In this document: positions 29,243-37,288 of the stretch, one piece after another
Layout: each line of letters opens with the position of its first letter
How positions within the stretch are numbered: the stretch's first letter is position 1
NCBI RefSeq assembly: GCF_000282315.2
Contig: NZ_AKJN02000010.1
Coordinates: 1 to 64,000 of the forward strand
Direction of reading: 5' to 3'
DNA from: Pseudomonas sp. GM41(2012)
GTDB taxonomy: Bacteria > Pseudomonadota > Gammaproteobacteria > Pseudomonadales > Pseudomonadaceae
Length of the DNA stretch: 64,000 nt
The notes under the pieces: model-generated
Database searches by the model: none
What the model was told of the DNA's origin: nothing
What the model saw: the letters and a program-made list of their open reading frames with translations, nothing else
Translations under genes and position numbers: made by a program

Positions 29243-29488
29243 ATGGCCAGCATTACGATTCGAAACCTGGACGATCAGATTAAGGAACAGCTGCGCATCG
29301 CAGCGGCCCACAATGGGCACTCAATGGAAGAGGAGGCTCGCCTTATTCTCGGCAGAGCCCTGGCTACCGTTGATCGTGCAGGAGGACTTGGAAGCCGTAT
29401 CCGCAACAGGTTCAGCGCTAGTGGTGGGGTTGAGCTTGATCTTCCTTCGCGTCACGAGAAAGCGACAGCGGTGGATTTCTCCGAATGA
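29243..29488 (+). CDS. FitA-like ribbon-helix-helix antitoxin
   Basis: The 81-residue protein begins ASITIRNLDDQIKEQLRIAA, the beta strand and first helix of a ribbon-helix-helix DNA-binding domain, then AHNGHSMEEEARLILGRAL, and has an acidic and hydrophobic tail likely to bind the toxin. The ATG at 29243 follows AGGAGG at 5 nt. The stop overlaps the toxin start as ATGA. It resembles FitA and similar VapB antitoxins. The DNA-binding domain directly follows the palindrome at 29210-29231. Confidence 0.9.
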   Translation: MASITIRNLDDQIKEQLRIAAAHNGHSMEEEARLILGRALATVDRAGGLGSRIRNRFSASGGVELDLPSRHEKATAVDFSE

Positions 29489-29904
29489 TAGTGCTCGATA
29501 CCAATGTTCTTTCAGAGTTCATGCGGGTCGAGCCTGACACTCAAGTACTTGCCTGGGTTGATGCGCAACCGGCGATGGAATTGGCAATTAGTGCTATCAC
29601 CGTGGCAGAGATTCTCCATGGCATTGCCCGACTCCCGTTTGGTAAGCGCAAACAGAAACTTGAAGCTCATGCGATGGCGATGTTCGAAGAGGACTTTGCC
29701 GGAAGGATTTTGCCTTTTGATGCTCACGCCGCCGTGGAGTACGCGACGCTGGTAGCTGGCTGTGAAGCTAATGGTCGGACCGCGTCGATGGCCGATGCGC
29801 AGATTGCTGCAATCTGCCGAAGCCATGGAGCTCCTATTGCGACCCGTAATGTCCGGGACTTTGAGTTTTCCGGTGTTGAGGTGATCAATCCGTGGCAGGC
29901 CTGA
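29485..29904 (+). CDS. FitB-like PIN-domain toxin (VapC family)
   Basis: The 139-residue PIN ribonuclease-like protein has the acidic residues in place: MIVLDTNVLSEFM (D5 and N7), AEILHG (E near 41), TASMADAQIAAICRSHG (D near 104) and IATRNVRDFE (D near 122). The FitB group cuts RNA when free of its antitoxin. The gene is complete and in the normal antitoxin-toxin order; nothing suggests a pseudogene. Confidence 0.92.
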   Translation: MIVLDTNVLSEFMRVEPDTQVLAWVDAQPAMELAISAITVAEILHGIARLPFGKRKQKLEAHAMAMFEEDFAGRILPFDAHAAVEYATLVAGCEANGRTASMADAQIAAICRSHGAPIATRNVRDFEFSGVEVINPWQA

Positions 29905-29913
29905 GCGCTTGAT

Positions 29914-29943
29914 GATCGTTCCCACGCGGGAGTGGGAACGATC
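29914..29943. repeat. Short palindromic hairpin, GATCGTTCCCAC type
   Basis: GATCGTTCCCAC and GTGGGAACGATC form a 12-bp stem with a GCGGGA loop. This is a short repeat I recognise as widespread in Pseudomonas intergenic regions. It lies between the toxin gene and the convergent chemoreceptor gene and lacks a T run, so it is not a clear terminator. Confidence 0.6.
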
Positions 29944-29954
29944 AGAAGTGAATG

Positions 29955-31874
29955 TCAGACCCGGAAGTGGCTCACCATCATCTGCAACTGATTACCCAAC
30001 CGCGCCAGTTCAACACTGGACGCTGCCGTTTCATCGCTGGCGGCGGCGGTCTGTTCGGACACGTCGCGCACGTTGATGATGCTGCGGCTGATCTCTTCGG
30101 CCACGGCGCTTTGCTGCTCGGCGGCGGCAGCAATCTGCTGGTTCATCGACTGGATGTTGGACACCGTGCGGGTGATGTTTTCCAGTGACACGCCAGCCTT
30201 GCGAGTCAGCGCGACGCTGCTGTCGGTCAGGGCGCGGCTGTTGTTCATCACCGCCGACACTTGTTGCGTGCCGTTCTGCAGACCGGCCACCAGGCCTTCG
30301 ATTTCTTCAGTGGATTTCTGCGTGCGCTGAGCCAGGCCACGGACTTCGTCGGCCACCACGGCAAAGCCACGACCGGCTTCACCGGCACGGGCCGCTTCGA
30401 TGGCGGCGTTGAGCGCCAGCAGGTTGGTCTGTTCGGCCACGGCCTTGATCACGTCCATGACGCTGCCGATCTTGTCGCTTTCCTGTTGGAGCACGCTCAT
30501 GGCTTCGGTGGAACGCGCCACTTCAGTGGCCAAGCGTTCGATCTGGGCGATGGCTTCGTTCACCACCTTATCGCCTTCACGGGCTTCGCCGTCAGCAGCG
30601 GCGGCCGCTTGGGAGGCTTCTTCGGCGTTGCGCGCGACTTCCTGCACGGTGGCAGTCATCTCGTGCATGGCGGTGGCCACTTGATCGGTTTCGATCTTCT
30701 GGCTGTTAACCCCGGCGCTGGTTTGCTCGGTCACAGCCGATAGTTCTTCGGCCGCGCTGGCGATCTGGGTGACGCCGTCGCGGATGCCGCTGATCAAGTC
30801 GCGCAGGGTCACGCCCATGCGAGCGATGCCTTGTTGCAACACGCCGAGTTCGTCGCGGCGAGTCACTTTGACGTCCTGGGACAGGTCGCCGCTGGCGATG
30901 CGTTCAACCACGGCCAAGGTGTCGCGCAGGGGGCCGGTAATCTGACGGGTGATGATCACGGCAGCAATGATGCCCACCAGCAATGCCAGCAAGGTGCTGA
31001 TCAGTTGCAGGGTGCGAGCCTGGGCGCTTTCGATGTCACGGCGGTCGAGCTGGATCTGATACAGCTGATCACTCAGGGTCACGATGGCAGCGCCCTGGTC
31101 GGTCATTTCCTTGCGCGCCTGCACCGCATCGGTGTTGGCCGCTTTATAGGCCTGCAAGGCGCTGCGGTAGTTGATCAGTGCGGTTTCCAGCTGACGCAGG
31201 GCGTCTTGCTGAGTGTCGGCGAAATGCACATTGAGGGGTTTCAGGCTGGCGATGGCCACGTCCAGTTGGCCGACGGCTTTTTGCTCGGTCTCGGCGTTGG
31301 TGGTCGCGGTGTAGCCACGCACTTCGTAGCGGGCCAGCAAGAAGGCTTCCTTGGCCGCCGTGATGGCCTGGAATTGTTCGAAGCGTTGGTCGCTCAGAGG
31401 CATTTGCTGCACGCGGGTGTTGATGGCGTTGATCAGCGTGTTCGCAGTCTCGGCATTGGCGCCCATGGTGTCGCGCGCGCTGTTACCGGTGCGGTACGCG
31501 CTGCGCATTTTGTTCAGGGACGTCTTGTAGGCGTCGATGACGGCGCCTTGCTCTTTGAGCAGCTTGAGGTTTTCCGGGCTCTTGAATTTCACCAGCAGCG
31601 CTTGTTGCTGAGCGGAGAACGCCTCGAGCGTGGTCTGGACGTTCTGTGCGGCGGTTTCGTCGCCGTTGGTCAGCATGTATTGCAGGCGAACCACACGCAG
31701 CTTGGTCAGGCCGGCATTGAGCTGGGTGATGTCGCTCATCCAGTTGCTGCGGTCAATCAATCCGCCCAGGCTTGTCCAGCCGGTCAGGGCGAGGACGCAG
31801 GTCAGGGCCAGGACCAGGCCGAACCCCAGGCCCAGCTTCATGTTCACGCTGATATTGCCGAACCAGCTATTCAT
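29955..31874 (-). CDS. Methyl-accepting chemotaxis protein, HBM-type sensor
   Basis: This 639-residue chemoreceptor has an N-terminal transmembrane helix (residues 12-34), a large periplasmic helical region (about 40-285), a second transmembrane helix near 290-305, a HAMP domain and the methyl-accepting cytoplasmic domain with the hairpin EAARAGEAGRGFAVVADEVR near 491. The long sensor with heptad-like helices fits the helical bimodular (HBM) class, known from P. putida McpS and relatives that sense organic acids; the ligand is inferred, not visible. The ATG at 31874 follows GGAGGA. It is transcribed opposite the toxin genes. Confidence 0.9.
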   Translation of the reverse strand: MNSWFGNISVNMKLGLGFGLVLALTCVLALTGWTSLGGLIDRSNWMSDITQLNAGLTKLRVVRLQYMLTNGDETAAQNVQTTLEAFSAQQQALLVKFKSPENLKLLKEQGAVIDAYKTSLNKMRSAYRTGNSARDTMGANAETANTLINAINTRVQQMPLSDQRFEQFQAITAAKEAFLLARYEVRGYTATTNAETEQKAVGQLDVAIASLKPLNVHFADTQQDALRQLETALINYRSALQAYKAANTDAVQARKEMTDQGAAIVTLSDQLYQIQLDRRDIESAQARTLQLISTLLALLVGIIAAVIITRQITGPLRDTLAVVERIASGDLSQDVKVTRRDELGVLQQGIARMGVTLRDLISGIRDGVTQIASAAEELSAVTEQTSAGVNSQKIETDQVATAMHEMTATVQEVARNAEEASQAAAAADGEAREGDKVVNEAIAQIERLATEVARSTEAMSVLQQESDKIGSVMDVIKAVAEQTNLLALNAAIEAARAGEAGRGFAVVADEVRGLAQRTQKSTEEIEGLVAGLQNGTQQVSAVMNNSRALTDSSVALTRKAGVSLENITRTVSNIQSMNQQIAAAAEQQSAVAEEISRSIINVRDVSEQTAAASDETAASSVELARLGNQLQMMVSHFRV

Positions 31875-32133
31875 CAAAAGTCCTCCAGGAACGTTGTGCT
31901 TCTAGATCGTCGGTTGGCTGGAAGATTGTTGTTTTTGGTCGCCAGCAAGGTGTGTAGCAGGACTGTATCGGCAGCAATTACGAGAGCTGAATGGTTTTTG
32001 CGGGACCGATGTGTAACAAGGCTTTTGCAGCTCTTAAGCTTTTTTTCACATGCGTTTCACCGACTGCCGACGCCAGCCTCTTTACTCTCGCCGCACCGAA
32101 TGAACGTGATGCGTGCCGGCGAGGCGGTTTGAT

Positions 32134-32805
32134 GTGGGATTGAGACTGAGTCTGTTCGGGATAAAACGCTCGATTCATCTGAGCCGTTTTGCCCGCTATC
32201 GCAAGGCGGCTATCATGCTCACCGTGGCGCTGCTGGTGATACCGCTGACGGTTTGGCTGTTGCTGCCGGCCGCTGTACCGGACCTGGCCCACGGCAATGT
32301 GGCCGGCGCCCGGGCGTTGGCGGCCGATTGGGCCAAGGGCAACGTGATCGTGCTGGTGCGTCACGTTGAACGCTGCGATCATTCCAGCGCAGCCTGCCTG
32401 AACGGTAACGATGGCATTACCGATCGCTCTCGCAGTGTCGCGGTGGATGTTGGTGCGCAGTTCGAACAACTGGGGCTGAACAAGGCCGACATCTACAACA
32501 GCCCCATGAAGCGTACAGTGCAGACCGCTGGTTACATGTTCAACAAGGTCGGGGTTGGTGAAGAATGGTTGATCAATTGCAAGGGCACCATGCTGCGTAA
32601 CGCTCTGGCGCACAAGGTGGCCGGGCGAAACCTGATTCTGGTGACCCACAGCGAATGCATGTCGCAACTTGAGAAAGACCTCAAGTTGCCCGCCTCTACG
32701 CTGGGCTATGGCGCTTCTTTGTTTATCTCGGCCGAAACGCCTCAGGCACCCCGTATGCTCGGTTTCATCGAAGCCTCGGACTGGCGCTCGGTGACCACCG
32801 AATGA
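32134..32805 (+). CDS. Membrane-anchored histidine phosphatase-family protein
   Basis: This 223-residue protein has an N-terminal transmembrane anchor (AIMLTVALLVIPLTVWLLLPAAV) followed by a histidine-phosphatase domain. The motif VLVRHVERCDH replaces the common RHGE/RHGA by RHVE; IYNSPMKRTVQTAGYMF and LVTHSECM hold the other active-site Arg and His. It resembles the Ais/PmrG group associated with LPS core phosphate. GTG at 32134 is chosen for its GAGGCGG site; GTG at 32113 also lies in frame. It is followed after 26 nt by a PAP2-family gene. Confidence 0.78.
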   Translation: MGLRLSLFGIKRSIHLSRFARYRKAAIMLTVALLVIPLTVWLLLPAAVPDLAHGNVAGARALAADWAKGNVIVLVRHVERCDHSSAACLNGNDGITDRSRSVAVDVGAQFEQLGLNKADIYNSPMKRTVQTAGYMFNKVGVGEEWLINCKGTMLRNALAHKVAGRNLILVTHSECMSQLEKDLKLPASTLGYGASLFISAETPQAPRMLGFIEASDWRSVTTE

Positions 32806-32831
32806 ATTCACTTTCTGGATCAGGACACACG

Positions 32832-33665
32832 ATGTTGACTTCTTCCCGTTACCGCTTTTATTGGGTGAACTTTGGCATTCCGCTGGCCTGTGCGGTCGTG
32901 GTTTTCCTGATGTTCGACCTGACCAAAATCGACATCGCTTTCAATGATCTTTTTTATGACCCGGTCACGCAGACGTTTCCGCTGGATAATGTCCACCTGT
33001 TCGAAAAGATCACCCATAAATGGGCACGGATCATCCCGAACTGGACTGGAGAGATAGCGATCGTCGGCGCCTTGCTGTCGTTTCTCTGGCCTCGTCTGAA
33101 GGCCGAAAAGCATTCGAAAATCATCGCATTCCTGGAAAAAATCAAAGTCGCGCCGGTGCTTCGGTTCGCCACCAAGCACCGCCGGGACTTCCTCTATGTG
33201 GTGTTCGCGTTCTCCATCAGCACTGGGGTGATCCACTACCTCAAGGGCCACACCAGCGTGTACTGCCCGATCGAAACGACCCAGTACGGCGGGAAAATCG
33301 AGCACAAGGAGTGGTATGAGAATTTTGATCTGCTGAAAGTCGCTGGGGCAGGTCGCTGCTGGCCGGGCGGACATGCCTCGGGCGGCTTCACCATGCTGGC
33401 GTTGTACTTCGTGGCGCGTCGTTACCGCTGGCGCTATTCCAAAGCGGTGATGTACGGCTCGCTGCTGCTCGGTTTCGTCTACGGCACGACACGGGTTCTG
33501 CAAGGCTGGCACTACATGTCCCACACCTTCTGGGCCGGGATCTTCGTATGGCTGGCGTGTTTGCTGACAGCGTTGGCGTTCTATGGGCGAGCCCGGCTGG
33601 AGCAACCGGTGCTGCAAGCGCATGAGCGACCTGAAAAAGTTGCACAGCCGCAGACGGCTAGCTGA
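32832..33665 (+). CDS. PAP2-family membrane phosphatase
   Basis: The 277-residue integral membrane protein has PAP2 acid-phosphatase motifs: KGHTSVYCP near 141, GGHASGGFTMLAL near 180 (the PSGH-like motif) and TTRVLQGWHYMSHTFWAG near 220, with the catalytic histidine. Targets of this family include lipid A, undecaprenyl pyrophosphate and phosphatidic acid. The ATG at 32832 follows an AGGA site; an ATG at 32802 overlaps the preceding gene. It is probably co-transcribed with the histidine-phosphatase-like gene. Lipid A or LPS phosphate removal is an inference from that pairing. Confidence 0.85.
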   Translation: MLTSSRYRFYWVNFGIPLACAVVVFLMFDLTKIDIAFNDLFYDPVTQTFPLDNVHLFEKITHKWARIIPNWTGEIAIVGALLSFLWPRLKAEKHSKIIAFLEKIKVAPVLRFATKHRRDFLYVVFAFSISTGVIHYLKGHTSVYCPIETTQYGGKIEHKEWYENFDLLKVAGAGRCWPGGHASGGFTMLALYFVARRYRWRYSKAVMYGSLLLGFVYGTTRVLQGWHYMSHTFWAGIFVWLACLLTALAFYGRARLEQPVLQAHERPEKVAQPQTAS

Positions 33666-33684
33666 CTCAAAAGACTTCAACGAC

Positions 33685-33721
33685 AAAACCCGCCAACCTT
33701 GAAGAGGGTGGCGGGTTTTTT
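33685..33721 (+). terminator. Terminator after the PAP2 gene
   Basis: AACCCGCCAACC and GGGTGGCGGGTT form a 12-bp stem with one mismatch, followed by TTTTTTG. It lies 20 nt after the PAP2 gene stop. The rest of the 33666-33910 gap shows a decayed REP at about 33750-33780 and no gene. Confidence 0.9.
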
Positions 33722-33910
33722 GTTGTTCGTCTTGTGGGGCGGTGTTCGGGAGATTGCCTTCGCAGCAGGCTCGCTCTTGCAGAAAAACAACGGGCTAAAA
33801 AAGGTATACGGGGCGAATTCTTAACAAAGTGTGAACAACTGGTGTGATCTATTAATAGCAACCCTTGCTATCCCTTAACGCCTGTCTGGCCATGCCAAGT
33901 GAGCCCTTGA

Positions 33911-34963
33911 TTGAAACGCCCCCCAATTCCATCGCCGGCTGCAAAACGTTTTGTGCCCGGAAAAGCTGTTCGCAGGTTAAGCATCGTCGCAGTCATCCTA
34001 CTGATTGGCGCCGCGATGGTCGGGTACTGGATGTTTACACCGCCGGCGCCATTTGTTCCGTTGAGTGGCCTGGATTCTTCCGCCGTGTCGATGATTGCCT
34101 TGGGTGACCAGGGCAGTGGTGATCTGCAACAGTGGCGGGTGGGGCAGGCCATGGAGCGAGTCGCCGCCAGAGACGGGCGACTGGACATGGTCGTGTTGTT
34201 GGGCGACAACTTCTATGGCAAACCGCTGACCAGTACCCACGACCTTGGCTGGCAAATGAAATTCGAGCGCGTCTATTGGGGCCAGTGGCTGAGTCATGTG
34301 CCGTTCTACGCCGTGCTGGGCAATCACGATTACCCCGTGTCGCAGAAGTTCGAACTCGAATATGGCCTGCAGCGCAAGGGCTCGGGTCGCTGGCAGATGC
34401 CGAGCAATTTCTACGTCAAGGATTTCGGTAACGTCGATGGGCGCCCGTTGGTGCGAATGGTGTTCCTCGACACTTCGGCCCCACGGGAATCCTTTCAGCG
34501 TCAGATCGACTTGCTTGACCAAGCCTTCCAGCAACCGGGACCGGCACCTGTATGGCGCATCGCGGCGGCCCATCACCCGGTCCGCAATCATGGCCAGCAT
34601 GGTGAGGACGGTGAACTGGTCAACCTGTTGTTGCCCGCGCTGGAACGCAACAAGGTCGACGTGTTCCTGGCCGGGCACGACCACAATCAGCAACTGCTGC
34701 TTCGCGCCGCCGAGCCAGCTTGGGTGGTTTCCGGGGCCGGGGGCCAGAAACTCTACGCCCTTGGCGCCGCAGGGCTGGACACCTCGTTTGCCACCGCACA
34801 CGCCGGTTTTGCCAAACTTGATTTGAATCCCAGCCAATTGCGGCTGAACTACTATGACGATCGAGGCAACCTGGAAACCGGTTATCGTTGGGACCGGGAT
34901 TGTCAGTGGATGGCCAAAGGCTGCCTGTTGCCCTACGTTGCGCAACAGGTGGTCGCGCAATAA
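33911..34963 (+). CDS. Metallophosphoesterase, TRAP/purple acid phosphatase-like
   Basis: This 350-residue protein has an N-terminal transmembrane anchor (VAVILLIGAAMVGYW) and a metallophosphoesterase domain with the motifs ALGDQGSGD near 68, VLLGDNFYG near 95, VLGNHDYPV near 136, AAAHHPVRNHG near 218 and FLAGHDHNQQ near 255. GDNFY and GNHDYPV in this order resemble tartrate-resistant acid phosphatases. It begins with TTG at 33911 where GAGCCC could serve as a weak site; the start is less certain than the fold. Substrate unknown. Confidence 0.88.
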   Translation: MKRPPIPSPAAKRFVPGKAVRRLSIVAVILLIGAAMVGYWMFTPPAPFVPLSGLDSSAVSMIALGDQGSGDLQQWRVGQAMERVAARDGRLDMVVLLGDNFYGKPLTSTHDLGWQMKFERVYWGQWLSHVPFYAVLGNHDYPVSQKFELEYGLQRKGSGRWQMPSNFYVKDFGNVDGRPLVRMVFLDTSAPRESFQRQIDLLDQAFQQPGPAPVWRIAAAHHPVRNHGQHGEDGELVNLLLPALERNKVDVFLAGHDHNQQLLLRAAEPAWVVSGAGGQKLYALGAAGLDTSFATAHAGFAKLDLNPSQLRLNYYDDRGNLETGYRWDRDCQWMAKGCLLPYVAQQVVAQ

Positions 34964-34975
34964 CACGATGAGCGC

Positions 34976-35542
34976 TTAGCGGAACCCGGCACTCGGCGCC
35001 GGGTTGATCAACGCCGTCAACACATGATCCTGCCAGCGCCCGGCGATACTCAGGTAGGCCTTGGCATAGCCCTCACGTTCAAATCCCAGTCGCTCCAGCA
35101 GCCGCGCACTGCGATCATTGCCAGGGATGTAATTGGCCATGATCCGGTGCAGCTTCTGCTCATCGAACATATAGCCGATTCCCGCTTCCAGTGCTTCCTG
35201 CATCAAGCCCTGGCCCTGATGAGATTCGTCGATGTGGTAACCGAGATAGCAGGCCTGAAACGCCCCGCGAATGATGCCGCTGAAATTGCAGGCGCCGATC
35301 ATCTGGCCGTTGTCCGGATCCAGCAACGCGAAATGCACCGCCAGACCGGCCTGGAAAGCGCTGGCTTGCACCTCAAGGCGCGGGCGGATGCGTTCAGGGC
35401 TGTGGTAATCGACGGGGCGAATCGGCGACCACCGGGCTAGATGCCTCAGGTTGCGCCGGTAGAAGTCGCTTTCCAGCGCCGCCTGTTCAGGGTCGAGCAC
35501 CGCCAGCGTCAAGCGTTTGCAGGGCAGGGATAGCAGCGGCAT
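34976..35542 (-). CDS. GNAT-family N-acetyltransferase (RimJ-like)
   Basis: This 188-residue acetyltransferase begins PLLSLPCKRLTLAVLDPEQA and contains the acetyl-CoA loop region YLGYHIDESHQGQGLMQEAL followed by LEAGIGYMFDEQKLHRIMANY and RSARLLERLGFEREGYAKAY, all characteristic of RimJ/RimL-type enzymes that modify ribosomal-protein N termini or other amines. The ATG at 35542 starts the domain; the frame stays open upstream to 35740 through a terminator, so that extension is rejected. It is convergent with the metallophosphoesterase gene. Confidence 0.88.
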   Translation of the reverse strand: MPLLSLPCKRLTLAVLDPEQAALESDFYRRNLRHLARWSPIRPVDYHSPERIRPRLEVQASAFQAGLAVHFALLDPDNGQMIGACNFSGIIRGAFQACYLGYHIDESHQGQGLMQEALEAGIGYMFDEQKLHRIMANYIPGNDRSARLLERLGFEREGYAKAYLSIAGRWQDHVLTALINPAPSAGFR

Positions 35543-35616
35543 AGGGCGCTCCGGTTCACGGGGATCGTCGTGCAAGCATTGCGTGGTCAGCGGGGAAACA
35601 CAACAAAACAGCAGAC

Positions 35617-35643
35617 AAAAAAAAAGCCCGCGGGAGGGCGGGC
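35617..35643 (-). terminator. Terminator for the DUF2252 gene (minus strand)
   Basis: On the minus strand GCCCGC and GCGGGC form a stem with a CCTCCC loop followed by nine T. It lies after the DUF2252 gene and upstream of the acetyltransferase gene. Confidence 0.85.
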
Positions 35644-35755
35644 AAACCGTAGTTTCTTGAATGAGCGAGCGCAATGTACCCGTTGGTGGAAGGTCGTGGG
35701 GTGAAGAAAAATTCATGTCGATGAGTGCCCGCCGCTTCACACCCGTGAGACACGC

Positions 35756-37162
35756 CTACGGCAAATGATCCGCCGCAAAGTCCGCTTCCGAGCGTGCCCG
35801 CAAACGTCCCTTGCGGCAGGCCTGCTGGAATCGTTCGAAGTCGCGCTCATTCTGCGCGGTGTAGCTATGCGCATACTTGAACAACGCGTCGGCCAGCGCA
35901 TCGCTTTTGCCGATGTAGCCGCTGATGTGTGCGGCGTTCCCGGACGATTTGGCGTGGGCGCGGGCCAAGGCGCGACCACAAATGCGACCGTAGGCGGCGA
36001 AGGTTTCAGCGTCGAACGTCTCGAGTTCCGCCGAGACTTTCATATCGCGCAATTGGCGCACATAGAAGTGTCGACCGCTGGGACCGGTGGTCCAGCCGAG
36101 GAACAGGTCACTGGCCGATTGCATCAACCGTTGGCCATCGACCACGCGCTGACCGTTATGCCGAACCCGCGATTTAGTCTTCACATAATCGGCAAGCACC
36201 GAACGACGTGCCTCCTTGAACTGCAGGAACAGCGGGAACTCCTGATCATCGGTCAGCAGCGCCACCAGGCAACGAGTCCCGACGCTGCCCACACCGACCA
36301 CTTTGAACGCCATGTCTTGAACGTGAAAACGCGCCAACAGCTCACGACGGTCGGCTTGCAGTGTGCCGGGATAGTCGCGCATGAATGCGTCGTAAAGTGG
36401 GCGCCAGTCCGACAGGCGCAGCCAGTCGTCGTCGGCATCCAGCAGCGTGGTGTTTTCGTGTAGATGGAAAATTTCCGGCAGGTCATCGCGAATGATCAGA
36501 CGGCCCTGTGCGTCACGGTCACTGATTTTCGGTAGCAGTTCAGCATGGGTGCGACGTTCAGCTTTTTCGATGGCGCGCTCTACATGCTCCAGTGTCGCTT
36601 TGCTCGCCTGCTGCCGCAGATCGCGGTAACTGATGGACTCGTACCAGGTTTCCATGGCGCTTTGTTCGGCGCATTCGAGCATGGTCTGCTGGTAGGCGCC
36701 GACCACCTGGCGGCAGACCGTTTCTTCGACCGTGTCGCCATGGCGCAGGTCGCGCGCTGCCACCACGAAACTTGCCACCAGCCGTTTCAAGTCCCACTCC
36801 CAAGGGCCGGGATGGGCTTCGTCGAAATCGTTGACGCTGAACAGCAGATTGCGTTCCGGCGTTGCAAAACCGCCGAAGTTCATTAGATGACTGTCGCCGC
36901 AGATGGGCGATAGCAGACCCATGTTGGAAGTTGCGGCCAAGTCGTGGGCTTGCAACAGCGCATTGCCGCGATAGAAGGTGAACGGCGAGACCAGCATGCG
37001 GCCGTAGCGCAACTCGACCAGCGACTTGATGCGGCCTTCACTGGACGTTTTGATCAGCGGCAGCGGGTCGCGACTTATTTTCCCCATGGCCGCCTGCGAA
37101 CTGCGGGAGCAGTTCTTGCGAGCATCCTTGCCTTGCTTCAAGCGGTCGTTGAGGGTGGTCAT
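35756..37162 (-). CDS. DUF2252-family protein
   Basis: The 468-residue protein is recognised as DUF2252 by PFTFYRGNALLQAHDLA near 67, ICGDSHLMNFGGFATPERNLLFSVNDFDEAHPGPWEWDLKRLV near 96-137 and VGVGSVGTRCLVALL near 290. The GDSHLMN plus NDFDEA pattern is kinase-like (catalytic-loop and metal-binding-like), and the family has been likened to aminoglycoside phosphotransferase folds; no substrate is established. The ATG at 37162 is the only good start near the N-terminal boundary. Confidence 0.9.
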   Translation of the reverse strand: MTTLNDRLKQGKDARKNCSRSSQAAMGKISRDPLPLIKTSSEGRIKSLVELRYGRMLVSPFTFYRGNALLQAHDLAATSNMGLLSPICGDSHLMNFGGFATPERNLLFSVNDFDEAHPGPWEWDLKRLVASFVVAARDLRHGDTVEETVCRQVVGAYQQTMLECAEQSAMETWYESISYRDLRQQASKATLEHVERAIEKAERRTHAELLPKISDRDAQGRLIIRDDLPEIFHLHENTTLLDADDDWLRLSDWRPLYDAFMRDYPGTLQADRRELLARFHVQDMAFKVVGVGSVGTRCLVALLTDDQEFPLFLQFKEARRSVLADYVKTKSRVRHNGQRVVDGQRLMQSASDLFLGWTTGPSGRHFYVRQLRDMKVSAELETFDAETFAAYGRICGRALARAHAKSSGNAAHISGYIGKSDALADALFKYAHSYTAQNERDFERFQQACRKGRLRARSEADFAADHLP

Positions 37163-37288
37163 GGGGGCTCGTTTGGTGAGTGTTTAAGACGTGTGAGAGA
37201 TGAGTGTAGAAGGGCTTGGGGTCTTCATCCGAAGTGTTTTGGCTTTGATCGTGGGAACCAATGGGAGCAACTCGCCAACGAGCGTCCT

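Noticed and set aside
33740..33785. Possible further REP at 33750-33780
   Set aside because: Only a fragment of the CTTCGCAGCAGGCTCGCT pattern is present and no partner arm was found, so it was mentioned but not listed.
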